64,000 nucleotides of DNA, taken from the NCBI GenBank assembly GCA_026874595.1, contig CM049314.1:54913812-54977811 (forward strand), given 5' to 3'. This document shows, in pieces, positions 1-12,639 of the stretch. The translations under genes were made by a program, and so were the position numbers. This DNA comes from Sipunculus nudus (lineage: Eukaryota; Annelida; Sipuncula; Golfingiida; Sipunculidae). The notes beneath the pieces were generated by a model, which saw nothing but the letters and a program-made list of their open reading frames with translations, did not search any database and was not told the origin of the DNA. How positions within the stretch are numbered: the first letter of the stretch is position 1; each line of letters starts with the position of its first letter.

Positions 1-121
1 ATCACCGTATGTTGAAAGCCGTACACATGAAAGGTAAGAGATATATATTCAACAGGAATTAATTCAGTTTTTCTATTCGTTTAATGATGCCCTGATAACA
101 CTCTCCATTCTGTGCGGCTAG

Positions 122-429
122 GGCGGCCTCCACGTTGTTACTGGACTTCCGGTTACCATGGAGATGACTGTTGGACGTGGTACTCCACGGGAACAATGGT
201 CACTTACGATAACTGGGCGCCCGGTGAGCCGGCTGACTTGGCGAATGATAAACCGGGAGACATTCTTAAGAATATGATGAAGCTAAAGTCCGGAGGAGGG
301 TTGCCAGACTCAATCTTCTTTGATACTAAGCAGTTCAAGTGGTTTGTAGGTGGAGCCACTACTCGGTGTTCGGTCCTGTGTGAGCGCAAACCGTTATGCT
401 CGAATATATCTATACGGTCTGGGAAATAA
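122..429 (+). CDS. C-type lectin domain, 3'-terminal exon (partial gene)
   Basis: The frame lacks an initiator ATG and follows an AG at 120-121, so this looks like the last exon of a gene lying mostly left of the window. The translation has C-type lectin landmarks in order: a tryptophan-rich CWTW stretch, an NWAPGEP stretch (where the family carries the WND/EPN-type sugar-binding loop) and a closing RCSVLCERK that matches the conserved final cysteines of the fold. The asparagine and second proline positions of the calcium/sugar loop are only partly kept, and one internal cysteine expected before the last strand is not obvious, so carbohydrate binding cannot be assumed. In invertebrates such domains serve as secreted or membrane pattern-recognition or adhesion modules. 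An AATAAA overlaps the stop codon, supporting this as the gene end. The domain assignment is fairly secure; the exact exon start is inferred. Confidence 0.62.
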
Positions 430-430
430 A
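425..430 (+). promoter_or_regulatory. Polyadenylation signal AATAAA overlapping the lectin stop codon
   Basis: AATAAA begins inside the last codons and includes the TAA stop of the C-type lectin exon. If used, the 3' UTR would be very short. A T-rich stretch follows at about 465-472. The hexamer is seen directly; its use is inferred. Confidence 0.4.
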
Positions 431-537
431 ATGACATAAGCTTAGTGTTAAAAAACAGCTGTGTTTTTTTTTTCGTCTCAAAACGTTCTTTTGTTTCAGT
501 GGCTCGTATAGGACACACAGATAATTATTTTTTATCT

Positions 538-600
538 CATTCCCACGCGATAGTATCTCGTTCCCACGCGATAATTATCTCTTTCCCACGCGCGCACGCG
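538..600. repeat. Three short direct repeats around TTCCCACGCG
   Basis: The phrase TTCCCACGCG recurs three times (about 540-550, 563-574 and 586-596), preceded by TCTC-type sequence; the third copy runs into alternating CGCG. A related but diverged phrase (TCTCGTTCTCACGTGATA) recurs at about 1144-1161, where the longer dispersed repeat at 1142-1380 begins. Function unknown. Confidence 0.45.
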
Positions 601-1141
601 TGAGTATGCCATGCAACTTTTAGCCCTCATTTGGACAGGAATATCGACTGTGGTATGTTGTCTGTTGTATGTCAGAGCGTTAATGCAACTTAAATTGTTT
701 TATGTATTTTTGTTGTATTTGCGTTTACGCCGAATGCTTTAAGGTAAATTTACAGCGGCTTTCATTGCGATGGGTCAAGATTTCATTGCGTTGGTTCAAC
801 TTGCCCATTTTATGTGTTCAAGGAAATCTTTATTGAGTTTTTCTAGAATTAGGATTTAAAGGATAGGGTGATATCAACCATTGTGTACTAAACATATGAA
901 ATAAACTGAAGCAATTGTTTGTATTTTATATTCCCGAAAAATCTAAAATTTGTTAGAGTTATGGGTAAGGGTTATATAATTACGGGTAAAACAGGGAAAA
1001 CCAAGTGTCTCAAGAGAAAAGCTTACAACGAAAGGTGTCAACCATATGCGTGCAAATAATTGACCATAATCTTAATCCAGCGTAGAGAAACACGCCTGAA
1101 GGATTTAAGATGTAGGTCTTACTGTATTGTCCATCTATATT

Positions 1142-1380
1142 TATCTCGTTCTCACGTGATACTGTCGGTTGGTTGCATATTTGTGGGGGTGAAAGGTCAG
1201 TCGTTGCAAAACGCCCTCTGCAAAACTTTGGTTTGACTGACATAGCATCAGATGTTCTTATATACTGGATGCGTTTGGGTAATTTTGGCGGGCCCCTTAC
1301 ATGTTATAAACACGTTGATATAAACATAATGAACAACCTGTGTGGGGTGGAAACAATGTTTCCTGGCTCATTTTTATAAA
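1142..1380. repeat. Dispersed repeat copy A (pair with 2982-3185)
   Basis: This stretch and 2982-3185 share ordered blocks: a TCTCACGTG-type start, GTTGCAAAACGCCCT followed by a TGCAAA block, TTTGGCGG, then an ATAAACACGT-GATATAAACA block and a GAACA-CCTGTGTGG block. Small indels separate the blocks. The ORFs crossing the two copies are not conserved in frame, so this is a diverged non-coding repeat pair rather than duplicated exons. Family unknown. Confidence 0.5.
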
Positions 1381-2981
1381 AGGGTCACGGGATTATCATT
1401 GGTTGATAGACCTAAAAATAAATAATAATAATATTCTATTTTGTAAAGCGTAAAATCCACGGTGATGTGGTCTCAAACGCTATTACAACCATACAATTGC
1501 ATTAAAAATTACTGACTATGAAAAAAAAATGAATTAAAATAAAGATGCAGACTAAAATTTAGACATTTCTAAAGCTAGATATGACATTAAACCCATAAAA
1601 GACATTAAACCTTTAAAATTATTTTAAAACATTGTATAGAAATAAAGTTCTCTACAAGCTGCAAAATCACAAATCAAAATATTTAACAAAAAAGTATGTC
1701 TTGTGCATTTTATTTAAAAAGTGACTAGGTTCTCTGTCTGTCTTAATTCCACAGGTAATGAATTCTAGAAAGTGGGACCTGCCACGCTTCAGATATCTAA
1801 TTGGGCCCCTTAATATCAGAAAGTAATACTCTCTAGCCCTGCCAGGGCGTTAGTATTTTTTGTTTGCTACTAAAAGGCGTGACTAAAACGTGATTTCATG
1901 CACCAATATACGTAGCTCCGTGTTAGCTCTCATAACTGACGCCCTGTAAGCTTGGGGGGGGGGGGGGGGGGATGAATCCCTGCTATTTGCATATCAGAGC
2001 GTAACAAGGCTCTTTAAAGACCTGGTGATTCCCTCTCATTTGCATATTACTACGTAACGCTTTTTGTGCCAAAGGACAAGCAATCAACAGATCCAATCAC
2101 GCGCTTATGCTTGGTAACGTTTGCAGCAAAATCATGTATTCAGGGAAGCTGCTTGCGATTAATTTATCAGTATCAATCAGAGTATTTTACCTACCTACAT
2201 GATAAATGTGTGTTGCCCTCCCAGTTGTTAAAGTTAGAAAACCGTTTTAGGTGGACCCTTATGAATAAGCAATGTATACGGTTCCGAAAAGGGGGACCCT
2301 TCGGAATCGTATGAGTGACTTTTTAGGCGGTGTCAACATAAGATAATTAGCTTTAAAAATGTCGTTCATATATCAAACAATCAGTCTAGGTACGGGTCTT
2401 GGTTCGATATATAGAAAATAATATCCATGAAAGGTCAAAGTTTACAGAGATTTCATGTTTTATTTTCGGGCTCCAAAATTAAAGCTGCTATGGCAGTCGA
2501 ACAAGTGTGGCAAACGATATATGAGGTACACACGGACTAAATGAACCACGTTGGTTCTGGGAAAGACCGCAATCAGTGCTGACGTCACCGGGAAAGACCT
2601 TAGTTCAGCGAGGCGGTGATGTATGGCGCTGAATACCCGGACCAGTCCATGTAATAAGAGGGCCAGAGTGGTAGATAGTTATATAATTTGCCGCAAGGTG
2701 GCAGTAACGACACTAAGAGTTACAAGACCATGAGAGAACGTTTGATTTCTCTGTCGGAGGCAAAAATTAAGTCTTACCTGGACTTCATGGACTGAGCCAG
2801 CCTAAATACTCTCAAATAACGCCTCAATTTAAAGATCACCGGCATGCACAGAGCGACATCTGTCTCCTGTCTTGCGGGAAAAAAAATGCACTGACATCTA
2901 CAGGCCGTGACTGAAACCATAGATTGAGTGACTCCTTGTGGATCAATCAGACTTTCTTTGCAGAATGATATATACTATTAA

Positions 2982-3185
2982 TGTTCTTGTTGAGCGGAGT
3001 TCTCACGTGGATGAGGCGGTTCATTGGTTGCAAAACGCCCTATGCAAAGCTCTGACTTGCTACCACACGGTGACCTTATTGAATGTATATTTGGATTACT
3101 TTGGCGGCTACCCCATAAACACGTGGATATAAACAAAACGAACATCCTGTGTGGAATCGTTGTTTCTGAAACAATGTTATAAATG
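2982..3185. repeat. Dispersed repeat copy B (pair with 1142-1380)
   Basis: Second member of the direct repeat pair, with the same block order as copy A in the same orientation. It is slightly shorter, lacking an internal segment of copy A. No terminal inverted repeats or target duplications were found around either copy. Confidence 0.5.
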
Positions 3186-6036
3186 TTCAAGGTATTATAT
3201 ATACTTAAGGTGTCATATGCTGCCATAGACTGTTAGGTTAAAGTGATAAGAATCGTTCACTTTTCTTTAATGATCCGTCTAAAAAAATCTAAATTTTTAA
3301 AATACTTGAAAAAAAATAAAATCTGAGATTATTTAGGTAACATGTAATAAAACTGCTGAACGTTAATGAAATTACATTAATATCAAAATAATCAATGATT
3401 GAATGGATCAACTAAACCGGTAGATGGCGTCTTTGAACTTGTCGAACTTATCCGCATATGTAATAATGAACGGCCGGCGGACTAACTGTAGACAGTCAGA
3501 TACAGGATTTTATTTATCATGAAATCTGTAGAAGGGAGGAAGCCTTATCTTGATGATTAAAGTTGCCACAATTTTTGTTTTACTTGTGAAGACCTGCTGG
3601 GTTTGTAAATGCAATCACATATTTATTTCAAAGTAATTTTTATATGTGTGATATGTAACAGTGTGTCAGTCTCTAGAGAAAGTGGATGTCTCTTAAAACT
3701 GAAGCTGCGAACCCGTTACTCTCGTAAAACAAGTATCAATGAATTAATGTTGGGTTTCAGCAGTAATCACGAAAAGCTGTATCTGGATTTAGCTAAGTGC
3801 TTAACGGTTTTATTGCTTGCTGGCGGCCTGCCGTTATGACGACGGACAAACATCCATCCCCGTAACTGATCATGACATTAAAGTTAACTAAACTGTTATT
3901 AAAAATGTCAAACAGAGGCTGCCGATCAGGCTACGGATGTATATATGACCAAATAATACACCAAAATATATGGTATCGTTCGCCGGAAATCCACCGGGTT
4001 AGCGTTTCTACTGACTCGTCAAAGAAAAAACGCATACATTGATAAGCGAAAGTAACGTATATAATATTGGCTTATATTACTAGTATATATACTAAACATG
4101 AAACATAGCCATTTTCTGACAGCAGTTTTAACTTGAAGGTTCAGGTTATCACAGATTCTTTATATACCGCCCACTAGGGGCAGACCTTCTGGTGAGCACT
4201 TTATCCTGATGCGGAAAATCAATATATCTGGAATAATTTTCTCTCTATTTCTTGATTCAATGTTCTCGTAACGCTTAGAAAGCAGAATCTTTGAGCACAA
4301 GCACACAAATACGTTGTTTTGCTGTTACATAGTGCACAACATTTGTACAAAGACCAGGCCATGACAAGGCCTTTCTGGAATACTCGTTCAGCCAAGGTGT
4401 TCCAAGTGGAGAAGTATTTTTACGTCCTAAGCCTCCTACTTCCTAAGCCAATCACAGCTGGCCAAGTTATTTGCTGCTGAGATATGTTTGCCAGTTACAA
4501 GTTAGAGCGACCAAAGAGTGTGATATGATCATATAACACTCCTTCGAGCAACTCGGAAAGTATTTTTCTTGAGTGTTTAAGCATTATGTAAAACCTAAAA
4601 CACCAGCGCAACCCCTGAACTCCTGTAAAAGATGTAGTTGTGCATATTTTCTGTTAGAATAATGTCTGCTTAACAAATCGACCACACCATTTATTAAATA
4701 TAATCCATTGATAAATTTTCAATAACCTATATGTGTACCCTATTCAATAACTGATGCTTTTTTGCTGGCCTGTAATGGGACTCTACAATTGAACTGACCT
4801 GACCCAGAAAAAGGTCACCCTTACCTACAAATATCAATAGCTGCAGTTATTCTCAAGGAACCCGGTATTGATCAAAGACCAGCATAGACACCTTTCAATA
4901 AGCCACCAATGAGATATCAGCTGCCCACGTATACAGGCCAGTCCCCATTTCATACATGAAAAGGTCGAATTATACGAGGGACAAATCTCAAAGCATGTCA
5001 GACTTTCACGGTCCGTTCCCTGTGCCCCATGTAAGTACAAAGGTGCTAATGTACCAGCTGTGTAAGCAATGTATATTATTTGCACAGACAATAGGTAATA
5101 TCACTTTGATAAAGCAGAGAGCGCAAACGTGGTAGACAAAATCAGTATCATACATTCATTGAATAATCGCAATCCCAGCGTGAATGTACATTGGGCCTCT
5201 CAAATGCCCACCTTACGCGCATATGGATTCATTTATATATGGATATGTTCACTCACTGACAAAATACCGGCAGAGCACATCATGAGACCGAATACAGTCA
5301 CGCCTCGCTAACTCGGCAAGCTGCAGGGCATATAACAGCGGTCGGTTTAGCGGGCTGGTCATGTTAAACATTAATTACAATTTACTTATATTATAAAATG
5401 CCCGACCGGATCAAAGCGAATGGCCGTGATGATGGACCACTTGATGCACGTTTGACAATATTGTAAATCATACAGGTGGTATTTTACATAGACCTGTACA
5501 ACTTTAAACAGACACATAATATGACTCTTACTTGTATACTAACAGGAATAAACGGCGGAGCGATGGTAAAACCTGTGGTAAAAACATTGTTATATTTCAT
5601 TGAAACCACCTACGACATAGAATTGGTCATCTTCAGTCAAATACACCAAGTGTGTCCATAAATATGCACTGGAATGTTTCAAACTCTTGTATTCTAGCAG
5701 AAATTAGTAAATTGCTTGTACAAACAAACGCTGTCACGGTACATAAATATATATGAATAGGTTGATTCATTAAATGATATCTTATCTAAGGGAAATAACT
5801 TCTACGTGAATTGTGTGTTATCACAGTTTGCTAATGCATATCTAAATATATAAAAGAGGCCTCGAAAATATCCTCTGTTTATGCAAATCACATCAGATAT
5901 AACTATTAACATCACATTAGATCGAGGTATATCCGGGGACGGGAGTTATATACAGGCCCAAAAAATTCCATTAGCAATTCCTTGAGCCTTCAAAGCAGTC
6001 CAGTTACATTTTGCAGTAACACTTAAACAGTTTCTT
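3186..6036. other. Non-coding stretch, no supported gene
   Basis: AT-rich sequence with only short ORFs on both strands and no recognisable domain. It is the region downstream of the EGF-like membrane protein gene. I see no tRNA, terminal repeat or tandem array in it. Confidence 0.5.
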
Positions 6037-6954
6037 TCACAAAGTCACCGCGCTTCGATTTACTGTTGGTTTTGGCGTATTTTTTAAATTTAGCGTTTTA
6101 CTTCTCACTATAAGGTTGTCACCAGTCACAGATATGGCGTCACGGTGCAGTTTGGCCATATTATATACCTCTCTCCTGTCGTCTGCCGTAAAGAAGTCCA
6201 CCACGTAATCCTCAGTGTTACCGCCGTCCGTACTGTCCTGGCGGAATACAGTTCGGAATACAATTCGGTTTCTTGCGTCCGTGATGTTGAGGGTTCCATC
6301 TAGGAAATCAAAAAGTATCCTTTCCGGATTTTCCCCTTCAATTTTAGGCATATGGGATATAGTCAGTTTGGTTTTATTGCGAATATTAAATATGATATGT
6401 AGAATTATCATGATGGCCGGGAAAGCTGTAATTAATACTGCACTTACTATAGATAAGATATAATATGTCTGCCTGACGTCATGCATTGTAAGCACGTTCA
6501 CGCATGCGCGAGGATCGATGTATTTTGAATCTCCATTATTGATAAACGACAATGTGGCGCTACTTGTATGGTTTCTGTGTACCAGGCATATTGTGTAATT
6601 TGCTTCGGGGTGAAGGTCGATTAGTTTTGCTGCTCCTTTCCTGTACATAGCTACATCTCTGTTAAGAATGGAAATAGCGTCCCCCACGTGACGGCAATAT
6701 GCAAATTTATAATTCTTCAGGGACATTGCTTGCTGCCATAAAAACACAGCAGTTCTTGACGCCACCGACTTTTCAGCAGACGACAGATCAACGAACTGGC
6801 ACAGGTTTCCGAGATATCCCGGAGGGCAGTTACATGACCGTGATACCGCGTCACATGACCCCTGCTCACATGATCCACAGAGGTCAAGGGTCACAGCAGG
6901 AACTTGAAGCAGGAATATCATTATGAAATATGATGATCGTTGAAGAAAAAACAT
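6037..6954 (-). CDS. Single-pass membrane protein with an N-terminal EGF-like domain, 305 aa
   Basis: An uninterrupted ATG-to-TGA frame. Residues 1 to about 22 form a hydrophobic signal peptide. Cysteines 26, 29, 34, 41, 43 and 52 follow the EGF-like pattern ending C-x-C-x8-C, with CNCPPGYLGNLC as the core. About 110 extracellular residues follow, with possible N-glycosylation sites at NYT and NHT (about 119-130) and three further cysteines (87, 123, 141). Residues about 164-189 are a transmembrane helix followed by a basic stop-transfer segment, and about 115 residues form a polar cytoplasmic tail. This topology suits a cell-surface receptor or adhesion protein. I do not recognise the linker or tail, so no orthologue is named. 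It is unusual for an animal EGF protein to be encoded in one exon; a retrogene or a lineage-specific family is possible. Start choice: the first ATG, giving a good signal peptide. Confidence 0.75.
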   Translation of the reverse strand: MFFLQRSSYFIMIFLLQVPAVTLDLCGSCEQGSCDAVSRSCNCPPGYLGNLCQFVDLSSAEKSVASRTAVFLWQQAMSLKNYKFAYCRHVGDAISILNRDVAMYRKGAAKLIDLHPEANYTICLVHRNHTSSATLSFINNGDSKYIDPRACVNVLTMHDVRQTYYILSIVSAVLITAFPAIMIILHIIFNIRNKTKLTISHMPKIEGENPERILFDFLDGTLNITDARNRIVFRTVFRQDSTDGGNTEDYVVDFFTADDRREVYNMAKLHRDAISVTGDNLIVRSKTLNLKNTPKPTVNRSAVTL

Positions 6955-7151
6955 TTCAATCCCTATCTCTTCTCTCTCTTGATGTTTCTTTTCCCTCTGA
7001 AATAATAAGCATGCATGTATACAGTGAATGAGTCCAAGGTATAGGCCTATCTGGGTAGTAGACCTATATAGTTACTGAAATCTATACAGCGTACACTATG
7101 CAAAAATACTCAGGTATTGCTTTATGAGAAAGGCATCTGCTCAATCCGTGA

Positions 7152-7178
7152 AAGTCATGTCATGTCATGTCATTTCAT
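7152..7178. repeat. Short CATGT microsatellite
   Basis: Five-base unit GTCAT repeated about four times, the last copy changed to TTCAT. It lies upstream of the EGF-like membrane protein gene. Confidence 0.6.
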
Positions 7179-7599
7179 GAAAAATAACAGATCAAGAGGA
7201 CAGTAACTTGAGTAAGCTATAGTTTAATCAGAACATAATAAAATAGCTAAAGTTTCATTTAACATCCAAGCAACACGTTAGATAACGTACCTGATGTATG
7301 TAACAAAACTGTATATCAAAATGTGTTAATTTTTCACGCGAGCATACACGTAAATGGATAGGCCGATCGTAAAATCTGTACATTTGAGCTAGCTACATGT
7401 GCGATTAAGTGCGGGAGAGATAAGCCCAAAACTGAAAGCTTAGTCATGACATGAACACAAAACATCTGTTGACAAGTTATCATATAATCTGTCTGTTCAA
7501 ATAGAGCGTCGTTATTGTAATATCCACTGATATGTTAATGTGGTTATATATTGGTACGGGTTGACATAAAAGCGGACCGCACTGTCTCGCTATTGAAGC

Positions 7600-7675
7600 T
7601 TGCTTTTCTAGCGAAGCGGTAGGAACCCCGGACATGTGGGCAACCGACATGGGTCCGAATCCCGGATCGGCCAAG
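7600..7675 (+). repeat. tRNA-like SINE head or tRNA pseudogene
   Basis: TAGCGAAGCGGTAGG at 7609-7623 fits a polymerase III A box and GGGTCCGAATCCC at 7651-7663 fits a B box with its T-stem; the spacing is right for a tRNA-derived promoter. The sequence ends GGATCGGCCA like a tRNA 3' end, but the 5' acceptor strand does not pair with it, so a working tRNA is unlikely. A SINE head or tRNA pseudogene fits better. Confidence 0.45.
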
Positions 7676-7928
7676 TATTTTCCCCTGAGCGATTTGTCTT
7701 CGTAACATTATAAGTAAATGATGATGACATAACTATTAATAATAAATTGTTGATATAAGTGTTACGTAACCACAACAGTTGTATTTTATGTGAGCGGTTA
7801 CGCTGGCAATCCAGTGTCATATATATACTGAATTGTAAACACGTTAACGTTGCATCGAGTTACAACTCTTGAGTTTCAAGCCTAAGTATTGAGAACTTTT
7901 CTACATCATTTGCAACGCATATACTGCA

Positions 7929-7929
<1 letters not shown>

Positions 7930-8000
<71 letters not shown>
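7930..8000. repeat. (AT)n microsatellite
   Basis: About 35 uninterrupted AT dinucleotides. Length is likely polymorphic and assembly length uncertain. Confidence 0.95.
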
Positions 8001-8003
<3 letters not shown>

Positions 8004-11000
8004 TATATATTATATATGTAAAAACATATGCATAATTTGTCCAGCGTGTATATATTGAACAGTCTTCCCTAAATACTCACAATCCAAGTTTTCAATTTGT
8101 ATGGTGTAGTATATATGGTATGGCATATATAAATATGTAAATTGGTGTGTTTTGGTGTGTATACAGAATGTGAGTCGAGTGTATTTTTTTGTAAGAGAGT
8201 TAGGCGTAGATAGGTTTTTTGGGAGACAAGTAATTCACTGTATGTAATATTGATATTTAGCATGTGCAAATAGGTGGGTGTTGGCATTTATTCACACACT
8301 GCCTTCAAACAAATGAACGGGTTAGCAGGCAGCGGCTACGACTTGCCATAAACGCAGACGCAAGTGTAAATATCAGAGCGTACAGGTGAGAATAAGTTAA
8401 CTTTGCTAGCTATTTGGCCCCTTTATAATTCTCGCCGCTCATATTCACGTATTATACATGTATTGTACGTACATGACAGGTCTGACAATCTTTAAATATA
8501 CTGTGCTGTTCTTTAGAGTAAAAACATATTTAATATATGATTTATTTCTTTATATGTTATATTAAAATACACAATGTAACTGATTTCTGTGTAAACTTTA
8601 AGTTTATGTACATAGAAGGGTGCGCGGAACCCACCCATCCGTTTTTATTTTCTTTGATGTCTGTAGGTAGCTTGTCATGGATACTATTTGAAATAAGATT
8701 AATATGTTTATCCCTCCCAAGCAGTATTCCTGGAAGAATTTATACCAAGTGATAAATGAGGAACCTTACATCACCTTACAGCCTGCCAGGATGTCTACCA
8801 CCCAACACACAAACACATACACCCTCACCCTTTCCTCGCTCCGACGAAAACCCCCTAATCCCTACCCTCTTTTTCCTTACCCCTGCGAAGGGATGCGTAT
8901 CTTTCCTGTTACCCCGCGTGCATGGACAATCTCCCTTCCCTTTTCCGGATAAATATTCTTAGTAGCTTTTAGTAACATCGTTGTCAAAGTGATGTATACA
9001 TACCGTGTATCATAAGAATATGAATGCATAGGCGCCATAACATCCACACGTTCGGCGCTACTGTACCTTAGTAAACAATAAATTAGTGCAAAGACTAAAC
9101 CGAGTGTAATTGAATGTTCAGATCGATTGCGCACAAACAGCCAGCGACCTGCTCGTAGATGCAGGACCTACGTACAAATACCGGCTTACCTGCAATAAAC
9201 TGCAAACCACGCTGTCTCAGCCGCTAGTCATGCTGTGCCAGTACTGACTGCAGATATGCCACCCAAAGAATCCAGCCTTAATCCAGCGTTTGTGAAAATA
9301 TTGAGAACTCTTGCGAGTCAGATGTCCTCCGTCAGTTTGCCCGCCAAGTGTGATAGTCGACCTGGCTGGCTGTCCATGCATAAAATATGACTCACCATCC
9401 GGTATGATAATTAATACTAACTCAGACGGGCCCTAGAAAAGCCAGACCTCCTTACTTAATGTTACTCACTGACTTGGTGCAAGCAGATCTGCTGATATTG
9501 TCTAACTGGGAAGTAATGCAGATGTTCGTGTCTGGTCGGTGTGTTTTATGTAGAGTAAACGTCAATAACACAGGCTTAAATATCATGTATTGTCATTCCA
9601 CGGTCATAAATAAGCTACGGATCTGGTATAGATTTATTAAAGAAATAATGCCCTCTAAAATTTACCCTATCATTGTTGTTGAGAGAGATTTTCCTTCACA
9701 TGAGGAAATATTCCCTATACACATATAAGGGATTGACTCCACTGGCAGCTTATAGGTGGCAGCATGGTCACTTTTTTTTTTACTTGTACTTTTTTTTACA
9801 CCATATCACCTGTTCTTTGGTTGGGACAGGTACATGTAGGTCCGCCAGACTTCGGCCGGGTAGGCTTATGTGCCTGACGAAAGTTCCTTTGGTCATGCTG
9901 ACACTGCTGTAGTTTCTTTGAAAGCCCTATCTAAATAATTCCCCTAGACCTATGGGAAACATGCAAAATGCCTCCCCCTTAGGGCACACATTGCATCGTC
10001 CACGATTTTTTAAAGAAAATAACATCTCTGAGGCGTGACCACGATAGAGTAGCGTGACAACGGTTGAGTGCCACCACCGTTAGTTATAGATCATACAGAG
10101 CTAAATAAACTGGTGCGAACCTTTTGAAAGGCCTGTTACAAAGGCTTGATATTACAGATCAACTTCAATTCAAGATAGGTACACACGTTGAATATTGTTA
10201 ATAAGTTATTTTTTTTTTTTTTTCATTCCATTGTCAATACATTTCTGAACACAAGACTCAGTAGGCATTTACATTGAACTGATAAGGCCTACACCTCTAG
10301 CTGATATCTTGATAGAATCTCTTATGCGAGAGGGGCGAAATACCGCTAAGTACGTGTCATTGTACAGGCTTAAGTCAGTTTGAATTGCGATAGATGACGT
10401 ATTGTCTGGCGTCTAAAGCACATCAGATTTTGGGCATATCCTCTGGCCATCATATTTCATCACCTAGGATATGTCGTATCAGATTGTTGGGTATGTACTT
10501 GTTGAAAAAAATATTTGTTAAGGGTGCCAAACCAATTATTGGGGCCTAAACCCCCCCCCCCCCCCCCCCCGTCAAACCATTGCTCTTGCGCCGGATCGTA
10601 CCCGAGGGGGGAACAGTTGCACGAGTGGGGGTCCGTGCTATAGCTAGCAATCTATATGCTTGATGTTCTACCTTTATATTCCGTATATATGAGTATTTTT
10701 CTACAGTTCTATCGTTTACCCTGTTTTCTATCACCTCACGCCTGCCTCTTTCGTACAGGAAAGAATAATGTAATTTACTCATAGTAATAGGCATATTCTC
10801 AATGTACTGAAGGGAAAGTGTTTTCAGAACAAGGGACCAGACTAGGGAACAAGGGCCGACTAATATGGCCTAACAAGGGGGTTATTTATGTAAACAAATT
10901 ACTGGGTAATGATTGAGCAAAGTGTGAGCTATAATCTTAACAACAATTATCATAACACATTTTTCTTAACTAATTTCTGCTGTGATATATATGGGGTAAA

Positions 11001-11228
11001 GATATATGTGATTACTGCATTTATATAAGTATGTGTATAATTTTTATCATTAATATCCAAATGAAGGCTTTCTTTAAAATATGGGGTAAAAATAAATTTT
11101 TAACTTTTTGAGGACAAGGGTAAAAAAAATGTGATTAAATCATAGGTTATTCCTTGTTGAAGTTGAAACATTAGGGGCATGACAAAAAAAAACTTCAATA
11201 ATATCTATTCTAAAACAAGCTGCTAAAC
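8001..11228. other. Non-coding stretch, no supported gene
   Basis: Only short unrelated ORFs on either strand. It contains a T-run near 10207-10223 and a poly-C tract at about 10551-10570. No domain, tRNA or terminal inverted repeat was found. Confidence 0.5.
10551..10570. repeat. Poly-C tract
   Basis: About 20 consecutive C. Similar tracts recur in this window (about 1956-1972 as G, 14039-14054 as G, 16207-16219, 18186-18197, 31122-31139, 59185-59199), an unusual abundance of long C/G homopolymers. Confidence 0.9.
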
Positions 11229-11241
11229 ATTTAGTGAAACC

Positions 11242-11308
11242 CCTCTGGGGCGGACAGTCACGGTACCTGACGATTTGTCCGTTATAGCGGGGTGTCCGCC
11301 CCAAAGGA
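11242..11308. repeat. Short inverted-repeat hairpin, MITE-like remnant
   Basis: CCTCTGGGGCGGACA at 11242-11256 faces TGTCCGCCCCAAAGGA at 11293-11308, an arm of about 15 bp with one mismatch around a 36-bp loop. The left arm is preceded by GTGAAACC, like the ends of some Tc1/mariner or pogo-type miniature elements. Class not proven. Confidence 0.45.
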
Positions 11309-11635
11309 GGTCGGGCCCAGGAGGTCCGGCTGCGGCCACATGTCGGAGACGTGTGATTAAAGACTTTTATCATCCATTATTCAAGAAATCAGCCTTATCT
11401 CCCTTGGCCAGCCAACCGTGGTTTATACCCGCAGGTGCGTGCGCCCCCGCGTCTTCCCGGAGAGATCTGAAATGCTGTCAACACAGCCTGCATGCATTTC
11501 ATCTCCGGACTCTTGCAAGGCGACGTGACCTCTCACGTTCGAATTTGTCTGTCATTTGGCAAGAAAGATAATAGAAAGCATAGTCACCCTTCTTATAAGA
11601 CTTTCGGTGGATGTTCGGCTTGAGCTGACACCAGT

Positions 11636-11717
11636 CATTGTCAGATTCTAACCCACGTCTCCCAATACTCTGGCTCATTAGTCAGACACACCATAACCAC
11701 TACGCTCCCGAGGCAGC
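11636..11717 (-). repeat. tRNA-derived SINE head, minus strand
   Basis: On the minus strand GAGCGTAGTGGTTATGG (plus 11691-11707) matches an A box and GGGTTAGAATCTGA (plus 11641-11654) a degenerate B box, with tRNA-like spacing. Flanks do not fold into a full acceptor stem, so a SINE or tRNA pseudogene is more likely than a functional tRNA. Confidence 0.45.
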
Positions 11718-11843
11718 GGAAATCTTGCGCTTCTAAAGAAGCAACCGATTTTCACGCTGCCAGCTTTGACCGTTTATGATATATTTAGACACCAGATGGC
11801 GGTTCGTTTTCCACTGAAATAAACGTGCGTATGATGTGACAAG

Positions 11844-12010
11844 CAGCCAATCAGATGCCAATAAACATACACTCGACAGGCATCCTGGCTCCGCCCATTG
11901 CTGCGCTTCAAGCGCCGCTTATTGAGTTTCCGGTCGAATTTAAATTGCTCCCTCTGCATTCTCGCATCATCGACCGATTCGATTATGACATTATGACTGT
12001 GTTAGTGTAG
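11844..12010 (+). promoter_or_regulatory. Possible promoter: CCAAT box and GC box
   Basis: A CCAAT box (AGCCAATCAG, about 11846-11854) and a GC-box-like CTCCGCCCATTG (about 11889-11900) lie in a locally GC-richer stretch. A short ATG frame starts at 12013 and could end at a weak GAG|GTGTGC donor. No downstream exon could be linked, so this is a weak call. Confidence 0.22.
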
Positions 12011-12639
12011 CCATGTATCTGTTGTCTGCAGAACTGAAACCAGCAAGCGAGGTGTGCACGCAGCCTTTGTTGTTACGTTTCGTTTGAATTACAGCTCACC
12101 GGCCGAGCATCCTGTGTGCCCAAGGCCCTAAGCAAACCACGTCAGGGGCAATTCTCTCTGAGCCTGTGGCCTATTCAGACGGTTACGCTGGGGGATGAGC
12201 TGTCACTCAAAAAGAAATTAATATGATTGGCTCTGTGTATTCCTCGCTTGGCTTTGTCTTCCAGCACAAGGTCTCATCTGATTGGACAAAAATACAGTGC
12301 TCCCCTCTGGTGTTGCAATTCATGATACGAGGTCATAACAAACAGCGCCTTACGATATAGGTAGTAGCCCTATAGGTAAAGCGCTGTGTAAAGAGCGTAC
12401 ATAACCACTCGATTACCGGACTTTCTCACAGGCTACGATAGCCTAGGGAACCATGAGAAAAGTTATGAAGAAATGCAAAAACTACTATAAATTTTACTTA
12501 TAATAAAAACTGAACTTGGCACAACTATAATCTCAAATCAACAATAAAGCTATCGGTGAGCAACACGCGTGGTAAATTTCAAGGCAATAATCATTGGGAT
12601 ATTGGAGATTTTTTTAGGACCCCGCTTTACCTAAAATGA

